Positions 54,583 to 64,000 of a stretch of DNA of 64,000 bases are shown piece by piece. Under the pieces are notes generated by a model that worked only from the letters and a program-made list of their open reading frames with translations, did not search any database and had not been told where the DNA came from. The DNA is taken from NCBI GenBank assembly GCA_000499405.2, contig HG738139.1:6162616-6226615 (forward strand), in the 5' to 3' direction. Both the position numbers and the translations under genes were made by a program. The first letter of the stretch is position 1. Every line of letters starts with the position of its first letter. Source of the DNA: Onchocerca volvulus. Taxonomy: Eukaryota; Nematoda; Chromadorea; Rhabditida; Onchocercidae.

Positions 54583-57500
54583 ATGACCTTTGGCCATCTT
54601 GATTTGGATGATGAATTAGATACTGGAGGTGCCTTTTTATTTCCTATTTTGTGAAAATATTTTTTCCGTTCCATGTGAGACATCTCAAATTTGAAGTGGA
54701 AGGAAATCTGCCTGAAGTTTTGAACCATTTTGAAAAACTTTTATTGGAATTTCATTAAATTAAATCATAACTTACTATTGAAATAGGTTAATATTATTAC
54801 AGATGAAACGGATCAGTCTGAAGCACTCGAAACTTCAACGTCTGGATTTTACAATGCTTTCGAAGTAAAAGATGTAAGTTATTTGAATGACAGCCATAAT
54901 TTATTTAGTATGGAATGTATAAATAATGCTGTTGGAAAATATATGTGTATCATGATGATAAGGGTATTATATGTCTGGTTTTATTTTCCATAAAAGGTTT
55001 TAATAGTAGTCATCAAATTGTTCCACTTAATCCAATCGCAGTCAAGATTTATTTTCCTTTAGAGTTTATTTAGTGAAGAAAAATTGTCTTTAAAGGTATT
55101 GGGACATGGATTGGCTTCAACTGTACGACTCTGTATTGAAAAAGGAACAGGTTTGGAATTTGCAGTAAAAATTGTTGATATCAGCACGGAACGACAATCA
55201 GAAGTGGAAGCTCATCGATTGTATAATGAAACAATTAGTGAAGTAAATTTGCTACGACAACTTTCAGGACATCCTTCAATCAGTGAGTTTTCTATAATCT
55301 TATTTGTTTTCCTAGCCTTTTTTAAAACAGAAACTTAATCTAGAGGGAAATTTCCTTCATTTTAAGAGATTTTGTTTTAGGTAAATGCTGAAGTTCAATC
55401 AAAAAAAAAAAAAAAAAACAAATCCATTAAATCCAGCTGCGTTTTGCTCTGAGATTTGAGCTTGTACATAATTTTTAATTTTTGTATTCAAATTTATGCA
55501 GTTTGTTTTTCGGAAAATCATAAATGATTGATGAATTTAAGGAAGTATTAAACATTAATTTATGCAGAACAAATTCACTTCTCCGACAACTTATTTTTCT
55601 GATTGTTCCTTTCAGTTAGTATACATGACTTCTACGAAACACCGGCGTTTCTTTTCGCTGTTTTTGAAATGTAAGTTCATTCTCAGTTGAAAAAAACAGA
55701 AAGTCGAATTTATCTCGAAATAAGATTAGATTATTAATTTATAATGAGAAATAACATTGTGATGTACTAGCTATGAGAGCATTTCAATTCAAGAAAAAAT
55801 TCAGAATCTCAATCTCCAAAAATTTTCTTTGAACTTTTTTAACGACTGTATTTCATAATAACGGAATACTCAAGGCTTGCAAATCAAGCTATCGTAATGA
55901 TTATGTTTTAATTCTTTATTTACATTCATTTATAGCGTTTCGAAATTAATCCTGTTTTCATCATGATTTTGCTTTTCTGTCAAAAAAGTTTTGTGAGGCA
56001 AAATTATTTTGGTAGTTCTAAATCTTATTTTTTAATGAAACATCACTTAAATTAGTCTTGACAGATTGAATCCTTTCAGGGCCCCAAGGGGCGAACTGTT
56101 CGATGTTCTTAATAAGTCAGTAACAGTTAGTGAGAAAAAGGCAAGACGTCTAATGCGACAACTTTTTGATGGTGTTGCTTATATGCATGATAGAAATATT
56201 GTACATAGAGATATCAAGGTTGTTTATACTTTTTATACTTTTTACTTTATCATCGCTTGTTTGGTAGTTTTATCTTTGCACATTGGAGCATCTGCATGTT
56301 GTTCGATGTTAATGTTTTGTCTTGTTTTTAAATGTAATTTCTTAAAAAAAAAAAAAGATTTTTAAAAAAATTTTAGTTGGAAAATATTCTTTGTATTGAT
56401 GAAGAAAGAATTGTGATTAGCGATTTTGGCTTTGCTACGCAGCTACAACCAGGAAAAAAATTAAAAGGTCATTTTTATATCCTAGATGATTTTAAAAAAT
56501 TATTGAATGTTAGTAAAAGAGAAGTTAAATGTCCGATAGGACTGTGAAACATGTGCAAATTCTTGTAAAGATAGTACAGTTTTGCCAGTGAATATTTTCA
56601 GAATTGTTGGGAACGCCTGGTTATTTAGCGCCTGAAATGCTAAGATGTCAGATGTACGAAGATGCGGATGGGTATGGTGTTGAGGTAGATAACTGGGCAC
56701 TCGGCGTCATTTTATATACCTTGTAAGTTTTTATATTACTTTCTCCTTATTTACTTTACATAATCCAATATATCCTTTTTTATAACAAGACGAAGTATCA
56801 GAAATATTACAGAAAAATATGATTGAATATGATTGAAATGTCGAAACTGAAATGTCCAGATTAGGAGACTAGCAAGGAAACAAATTACTGCTTTCATAGC
56901 GATAGTAGTATTAATTTAAGCAGTACAGACGATTTTTTAACATATAAATAGTCTTACAAAAATGATTTTATAGATTTAGGGAAAATGAAGTATTGATAAA
57001 TTAAATTTTAATCAAGAGTTTTCATTGTTTCAGGCTGGCTGGTTGTGCACCTTTCTATCATCGACGACAGCTAATGATGCTTCGTATGATACAGGAAGCG
57101 AAATATGAATTTCGAGCAGATCAGTGGTCTCAAATCACTTCCGATGCTAAAGATCTGGTTGGTTTCATTTCAGCATTGGTTACATAAATTGGAGGAGTTT
57201 TTAAGAAGAATTTCAGACTCTCGTGTCTTGTTGGAATTTCGTGAATATTTGTTTCAGAAAAGGAAAAATCATTTCATCATTTTACTGATGATGAAAAAAG
57301 ATTTTTGAGTCTTTCGATTAATACTATTACAAGTAATTTCCCTTTCTCTTGATCATCTTGGAAACAAAATCAAACATGAGCTTAGCACTTTTTAGATCAG
57401 CCATTTGCTAGTAGTTGAAGTTCAGCAACGTTTAACGGCAGCCCAATGTCTGTATCATCCATGGATGAAAACTGCTGCTGTAACGCTAAAGGTTTGTCAC

Positions 57501-58346
57501 AATCCTCATTATGGATTACTGAACTGATAAATATCCCATAACTTCATGATTGCTATAAGAGGCTCCAATTTATCCCATATTATTCTCAACAAATTTCCCA
57601 AAGTGTTGTTTCCAAATGTTTGATTATTGATGCCCAATAAAAAAAAGATTGATAAACCTGGATTATTGTCATGGATTATTAGTAGTTCATTTGTAAGAAG
57701 TAATAAAAATTTGCCATATAACATTAAAAGCAAAAAGATATAATCAATATGCAAGTTTCTTCGACATTTAATCATGTTTCAAAATTTTGGATGAAGGAAT
57801 TATCATTTTTCAGATGAGCGTGGTGCAAGAAGAACTTATTGTTGAAAAACGAGATTACAAAAAACTTTGGAAATATAGTATTATATTGGCGCGATTTTTT
57901 GTACGTTTAACAAATGTTAAAATATTGAAATTATTGATTGATCGTGATGCACTAAGAGAACGTCCATTTCGTGATCGTGATGTAAGTATTACTTTATTTT
58001 AGAAAAAAAATTTAGGATAGAATAATATCTTAGTTATATGATTTCCTATCTGCAAATTTTCTTGGAAAAATTTTTTCCTATTTTTCTATCCAAAAATTTT
58101 CTGAAGAAATTTTTTCTGCCATTTCTCGAAATTTTTTAAATTTCGTAATAAAGTAAATCTTAAAATAGTAAATTGCACTACTGCTTATCTAACTAGAAAT
58201 AAATTTAGATTCGACACGAATCTGAGGCCGCTGTATTTGAAATCTACGGACATTGGGTCAATCGTGGTTTTTACTATTCACGCGACATGTTGTTTGCTAA
58301 TAAACCTAGGCCGAAATACAGAAAAATGGAAATTGAAGTCTATTAG
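54583..58346 (+). CDS. PHKG: Phosphorylase b kinase gamma catalytic subunit
   Basis: Eleven exons (54583-54628, 54803-54873, 55096-55282, 55616-55670, 56080-56218, 56377-56467, 56602-56722, 57034-57157, 57396-57491, 57814-57981, 58209-58346) join to 411 residues, near the vertebrate length. The enzyme phosphorylates and activates glycogen phosphorylase under calcium/calmodulin control. Visible kinase motifs: glycine loop LGHGLASTV (41-49), VK at 63-64, HRDIK (162-166), DFG (182-184), GTPGYLAPE (200-208) and [11 protein letters not shown]197 before the LGTP segment matches the acidic residue that replaces a phosphorylatable site in gamma subunits, which suggests an intrinsically active lobe. 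After the kinase domain, the C-terminal part keeps [11 protein letters not shown], the family's calmodulin/regulatory region. The start follows a CTATTTCAG acceptor. AATAAA lies at 58392-58397. A general CaM-kinase is less likely because of this C-terminal match. Confidence 0.94.
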
Positions 58347-60494
58347 CTTGAATCTTAGTGGTTGCTTTTGCTTACTTGTAATTAAGAATTAAATAAATGG
58401 CCTTATTTTACTTTGCTTAGTTCTTTTGGTTTACTTGCTTAGTTTTATTTTTTCGATAATTTTCTTCACATAATTCAATAAATGAAAACCATTAGTAGTC
58501 GGCTGATTTTAAAATCTAATCTTGATAAAGAATAAGTGTATGAGTAATAAAAGCACTTTTATAAAATTCGTGGAATGAACATAAATTTTTCTGCTTTTCA
58601 TTGTATTGGTTTGAGGCATTTAGAATTGCTTGATTTATTAGAGATTTAGCTAATAAAGAATTAAAATAATATCCATTATTTATCATTTCAATTTTTTCTT
58701 CTGGCCGTAAGAGAAAATCTAGTTTCTCCATCGTAAAAATTTCAATGCTTCCTTTCAAATGTGAATATCAAACCAAAGACATGAAAAAAGATTGATTAAA
58801 CGGAATAAATTGACGATAGATATAGTCTTCAGTTTCTTTCGAGAAGTAAATGCATAACCTTATCCGATTATAATATACTAGCAATAAAATATATGCCGCA
58901 TGTAATCGCCGCATGATTATATATGAAGGAAAAACATTTTTTTTATTCCTGTCAGATTTCATTTCTTGTTTCAAACCCAGAAAGATCGTATCAGTGTGGT
59001 TTTTTCATTACGACTCATACAGTAATATTGTTTTTTGAATATCAGACTGTAATGAATTGCTCTTTTTCTTGATTACGAGAATCAAAAATCAGTAATCAGT
59101 ATAGCTTCCCCTAATTAACATTATGTGGTTTCATACAGCTAAGTTTTCTATAATGATTACTGATTTCCGTTCACACGGCTGAAAAAATCTAATAGATGCC
59201 TGCCATATTTAGTACTATTCAATAATGCAATATTTAGAAAATAATTTCGCGAATCGAAAAGTGATTTCAGCATATAAATAAACCCTACTTTTTTTTGAAT
59301 TTATGTTCGTTGAATTTTCCTGTGAAATATTAGTTATTACTTCCGCTTTCAAACTATTTCTAGAAACTATTCTTTAATTTCTCAAATTGAGAAGTTTTTC
59401 ATTTATGCAAAATGTCAGAGAAATAATCATTTTTTGGATCATACGAAACTGCACCGACAATTGTCCATATTATTTCTCTTAGTACGGCGGGATTTAATTT
59501 CAAATAATATCAAGTACCTCAGATCTCGAGTGGACAAGTTGCTTGTTCACTGGCTTTGTTTTGATTCTTTCTTCAGTTATATTTTTGTTATTTTTTACTA
59601 CATTTAACTTAAATGTATCATTCCAACTGTCAGTTTATCGTTTGGTTCAGTATTTGCAGTGCTGAAATGATTGCCTATTAATAAGTTCCCAATATATCGG
59701 TTTTTTGAACAACTGAACAATTTATGTCATACAATACCGTCATTTAAGCTTGCTGAGAACATATGGAGGAATTCGTCGTGACTATCTAGACAACAAGGTA
59801 TTGATGTGTAATATTGTGGATAAGATAAAAGAAATCCTAGATATAACGTTGAACAGATGAGAGAATGTGAATTGCGACGATGTACCGTCAATGTTCCGAC
59901 AATTTTTGCCGTAGTAAATTTTTAGGAGACTGCTTATGGAATATTAGAGAGAGGTAGTTCTACCTTAGAATGGCAGCTAAAATGAAATATCGAGTTTGCA
60001 AAACTTACATTAACAGAAATTATGCATTTCTGAATTATCGAATTACTATCTTTTCAACGCGATTACATTCACAAATGAACATGAGAATGTTACAAAGGTC
60101 GCTTTTGTCAGAAGCAATAACAATTAATAAATGAGCAACGAAGATTAGTGTCTTTATTGACTAAAAAGCCAAATATATCTTTTGGTATAAATATAATCAT
60201 AAATTTGGTGCAAAATGCCTTAAAGATTTACAAATTTTCTTGTCCTTTTCGAGAATCAGGAGATTGTTATTGATTGTCTCAATAATATAGGACTCAATTA
60301 ACAGTACAAATGAAATATGACAGCATCCTATAAAAAGTGCCAATTTTGTATTATTGCAAAATTCCGCATTATTAGATCATTATTCTCACTATCAATAAAA
60401 ATAATGAGTGGAATTTCAGAAATAAATTTGTTAGTTTATGATTTATCCATCATATGATGTAGTCCAACTTCAGATCATTAATGTTTGAATCCTG
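58347..60494. other. Gene-poor region
   Basis: Holds the phosphorylase-kinase 3' UTR (AATAAA at 58392-58397). Two minus-strand open frames lie nearby: 58516-58758 (80 residues, includes MEKLDFLLRPEEKIEMI) and 58768-58974. Frames of this length are expected by chance here and no splice context was convincing. Confidence 0.4.
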
Positions 60495-60980
60495 ATGATA
60501 TCATTTGAATTTTATTTGAAAGTTGTTTATATTGCACTTTTAAAAGTTTCTCATATTGTAATGTTTACATTGCATTTTTCGGAAAATATACTCCTATATG
60601 TATTTCATTATCAATGTTACTCAATAGATCTGATAAGAAAAATGCATTTCAGAAACATTATATCTCTCTTGTTACTTCTGATTCCGTCATTCACAAAAAA
60701 TGGACAAATTTGCACATTCTTATACCTGAAATCTTTTAGCATTTTTGAGGGTTTTGAACATTTTAACCTCTTCTATGTCGCATTTTGTAGATATTTTTGC
60801 ACGACTTTTCAAAGCTGCCAAGAAGTATTTAAAAGACATATTTTAATTTTAAATTCAGACAAGCGAACAAAAAATTTATCGCGTTCAGATTTTGTGACAG
60901 CTTCTTTTCCAAAAAATTTTGTTATTGTTTTGATATTGCAAAATTCCGATCCCTTAGCTTCCCATTCAAGTTTTATTTAA
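60495..60980 (+). CDS. Long intronless orphan ORF; possible secreted protein
   Basis: This 161-codon frame is the longest uninterrupted frame in the window, yet it sits alone in a gene-poor region and has no recognised homology. An internal ATG at 60642 would give 113 residues beginning with a signal-peptide-like MHFRNIISLLLLLIPSFTKN. Next come several cysteines (FCRYFCTTFQSC) and a polar tail with NSDKRTKNLSRSDF. A start at 60642 would suit a small secreted, disulfide-bonded protein. Against it: the DNA is T-rich, which lengthens chance frames rich in Phe, Ile and Leu. No clear leader acceptor or nearby AATAAA was seen. Confidence 0.25.
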   Translation: MISFEFYLKVVYIALLKVSHIVMFTLHFSENILLYVFHYQCYSIDLIRKMHFRNIISLLLLLIPSFTKNGQICTFLYLKSFSIFEGFEHFNLFYVAFCRYFCTTFQSCQEVFKRHILILNSDKRTKNLSRSDFVTASFPKNFVIVLILQNSDPLASHSSFI

Positions 60981-63421
60981 AAAAATATTTTGCTGTAGAA
61001 ACTTTATTGAATTTTGCAGATTGAAGTAGAATGACTGTTGTTTTTTATGTAATCGAAATTCAGTAGGGAGCTAGGAATACAGAAAGATATATTGTATTCG
61101 AAAGCAATTCCGTAATCGAAATTGTATTTCATTCATACTTTTCACTAGAAAACTTTTATCTGGAATATTCGATGCTCAAATTCAATTGGGACTCATGGCT
61201 TGCATTTCCTAACAAATTTCTGATCTTAATTTCAATCATTAAAAATAACAGCTGATTTTCCAGTAAAACTAATATTTGCCATGTATTTTTTATGCTATTT
61301 ACTGCTTCGAATTAGGATTCTCGTAATTTATTTTAAAAAAATCACCGTTTTTCGGTGCAATTCAGAATTTCACTTGTAGACATAATGTTAGCAAATCGGA
61401 GTTAACATTGACGGCCCTTGAAATGATTAATTGTTTCATTTGTTATCTACTACAATTCCGGAATTAATTCCGGTTCTATTGAAAACTATTTCCATAATTC
61501 TTCAGCTGAATATTTGCATTGTTTTAATTAGAAGTGAATCACTTTGTATTCTCAAATATGCCTTTGCTATTTTCCTCATATTTTTGTAATTCAAATCGAA
61601 AATTTCTAAATTTTGTTCAATTTCAATGATAACTGCACATCAAATAAATGATGTATTATTTTCCAATTAAGCGAAAATAATTTGATTCCTCAAATTTTTT
61701 AAATTAATTCAATATGCCCACGTATTTAAATGCTCAAACTATTCTTACAATCTGTTCATCATTCGTGAATTTTAAATCAATTTCGCAAGCAAATAAATTG
61801 CCATTCTTCTTTCAATAAAATAAAAGTTATAGCATCTTAAAAAAATCATTCAAGCTAAAAATATAAAAAAGAGATCCCACAACACTTATTTCATCTTTCA
61901 AAAATTACAAATGTACGTTAATCAAAAGATCCAAACCAATACATACCGAAAGTTTCCAAGAAAATGAAGGAAATGTGAAAAATTAAATAAAGCACTGTGA
62001 TAAAGATGCATAGTATCGTCGCTTATCAAAGTAATTTTTCTCAAAGGTAGAACTCAAAAATTCAACTAATTATATAAATTTTTCGCAGAGCCATTTTTAT
62101 TCCTGTAATGATATGAGAACAACTTGAGCTTCTTGAAAATTGTATTATGGATTGTGCATAAATGGGCCGAAAGTAAAGCAATAGCATTAGCAAAAATTAC
62201 ATAATTTTCAAATACATTTGAATTAGAAGTATCAAATGTCATTCAAGTCTTTTCGAAGATATTTCTTTCAGATCTTCGAATTTAAAAATATTCAGTAAGA
62301 TCTAAAAATATTTTATTTTCTCTTTGACCTCTTAAAGTACATCTCTGAAGATAAGATTTCAGTAAAGAACTCCCATTTCATCCAAAATCCAATTCCTCAA
62401 ATCCAAAAATCCATCTTTCAGACATGTTTAAAATTAGTGCATTTTTTTATTTTAATTTTAGCAAAGAAGATGAAAAAACAGTATTACAAGAAAATTTCGC
62501 AATAGAAATGTATTTTGCTCGAATGAAAAAAAAAACAAAAATGTTGAAGAAAAAATTTGTACAGCTTATAAAGGAAAGAAGAAAAAATGAAAAATAAATC
62601 AAGTTTTGTAAAATCAACAGGCATTAAGTCTATCAATTCAACAAATCTCAATTCCAACATTTTAAATAGTATGTCAATTGTTAATTGATATAAAGCAATA
62701 ATTCCTCATAATTCTTGTTATGTGTAATTAATTCCAGTTTTTCTACTAAGACTGTTCCCAACGATTATTGTTTTCATTATTATTCTTATTAGATTGGAAT
62801 TATTTTTATTAGATTATAATTTTGTGCTGGCGACATTAGTAAGAAAGACAAATATCCTATAGATTGCTAACAAGCAAGATGAAACATATATTTGACCATA
62901 CATATGTATATTGCAGATCTACTACATCCAGGTTTCATCAAGTTTCTTTTCTAGAAGATCGATTGTTCTTCTGTTGTTTCATGAATCTTAAAATTCCTTT
63001 TAATGCATATCTCATGCTTGAAGTGCCCAAATCTCGTTAAAATAACATAGTATATTTATGGTCTACAACAAATCATAGTCTTTACAAAAAAATAAAATTC
63101 TGCTGTACAGAATAGTAACAATTCAAGGAAAGGTTTGGAATAGCTTGTTACAAGATGTCAATTAAGACTTAAATTTCATTCCAAATTTAAACCGAAAATA
63201 TTCATTCCCAAATTCTTGTTGTGCATATCAGAATTCTTTGAATATGCAATCCATCCATTCTTTCATTTTGAAATTCATGAATAAACTAATAATATTTACA
63301 TTCAGTTTCTAGTCTTCTTCCATTTCCTGAATAAGAACCCATCAAAAATTCAGCTATCCACCGAGAGATGTTTAGGAAAATACTCATTATTCAAGTATCA
63401 TTACAAAACAATAACATCAAG
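60981..63421. other. Gene-poor region
   Basis: AT-rich sequence with many short homopolymer runs. I see no coding exon, RNA gene or repeat family that I can support. It ends at the stop codon of the partial minus-strand gene. Confidence 0.45.
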
Positions 63422-64000
63422 TTAGATAAATGTAGACATGCGTCGTTTGGGTGGCTTTTTCGATGATTGACGGCTATTCCGCGCAGAAGAAAATGTTGAG
63501 AATAAGCCAGCCCATGAAATTTTCTTGTCGCCAGGAGCTTCTTTAACATCCACAGATTCCATGCTCCTTTTCTTATTTTTCATCATTTCCTGAAACAAGC
63601 CGTTGAATTTTTCGAAAAAAGCTAGAAATAGAGATGAATTTAAGAATACCAGAATACAGTCAGAAGTGGCAAAAGCCAGAATCCTAAGCCATTGTTGTTC
63701 TACTCAAATATAATTCATCTACTCATTACATCGTTACCTCAATTTGTTCGTAACCTCTGGAACGTTTTATATGCCTAGACATTGTTCTAACATTCATTTC
63801 ATTCACGCTTAATGATGTTTCGAGTCAAACTTTGTAGGAGTGTAGTTGTCGATTTAACGAAATGATGAAATAATAAAACGAATTATATTCGATACTACGC
63901 AAAAATCTTACACGTGGAACATCGGAATCATCAAATGATGGAGATCGAAAAGGTGTCTCCTGAACGGAGAAATGTCGTTTCTGTTTAATACGTTTAGTTT
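63422..64000 (-). CDS. 3' end of an unidentified minus-strand gene (continues past the right edge)
   Basis: The last exon, 63422-63589, has a TGTTTCAG acceptor and ends in TAA. It encodes a basic, serine-rich tail (KNKKRSMESVDVKEAPGDKK, then ISWAGLFSTFSSARNSRQS and KKPPKRRMSTFI). Its phase joins an upstream block ending with SRHIKRSRGYEQIE before a GTAACG donor at about 63737. A further block from the right edge to 63912 reads RHFSVQETPFRSPSFDDSD before a GTAAG donor. The join between these two upstream blocks is not resolved. The basic Ser/Pro-rich make-up suggests a phosphorylated cytoplasmic or nuclear tail. No family is recognised. Confidence 0.5.

Overview
The window looks like nuclear DNA from a nematode, most likely a parasitic (filarial-type) one. 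It is strongly AT-rich. Its genes are cut into many short exons by introns of roughly 50-600 bases with TTTYAG-like acceptors. At least six genes have an acceptor-like TTTYAG/TTNCAG just upstream of the start ATG, as expected when mRNAs receive a trans-spliced leader. The species is inferred from composition and gene structure only. No bacterial, viral, CRISPR or clear transposon sequence was seen.

Layout, left to right. The minus strand begins with the first exon of a probable CCDC47 homologue (64-267). It is divergent from a giant plus-strand GCN1 gene (1068-18989), the HEAT-repeat co-activator of the eIF2-alpha kinase GCN2. The 19-25.4 kb stretch looks empty in a simple ORF view. It holds a tRNA-Arg(TCT) gene (24023-24095), a cluster of inverted repeats (24673-24851), and a phase-consistent chain of six minus-strand exons (20285-21868) that I propose as an unrecognised gene. 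A small secreted-protein gene of unknown function follows (25428-28032, plus).

From 29 to 41 kb the minus strand carries serine-rich exons of unresolved ownership, a divergent SLC6 transporter (30438-37831, modelled as 18 exons and 879 residues), and WDR4/TRM82 (38779-41092, six exons, 376 residues). Divergent from WDR4 is a two-exon gene for a 90-residue single-pass membrane protein (42033-42589). The plus strand then carries NAA15, the NatA auxiliary subunit (44347-51756, 19 exons, 860 residues), and a phosphorylase kinase gamma subunit (54583-58346, 11 exons, 411 residues). The right end has a long intronless orphan ORF (60495-60980) and the 3' exons of an unidentified minus-strand gene (63422 to the edge).

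Several neighbours serve protein synthesis: GCN1 (stalled or collided ribosomes), tRNA-Arg, WDR4 (tRNA m7G46), NAA15 (co-translational N-acetylation) and perhaps CCDC47 (ER translocon). They do not form an operon. I found no multi-gene system that is clearly new. The most interesting leads are the hidden minus-strand gene, the 90-residue membrane protein and the atypical SLC6 transporter.
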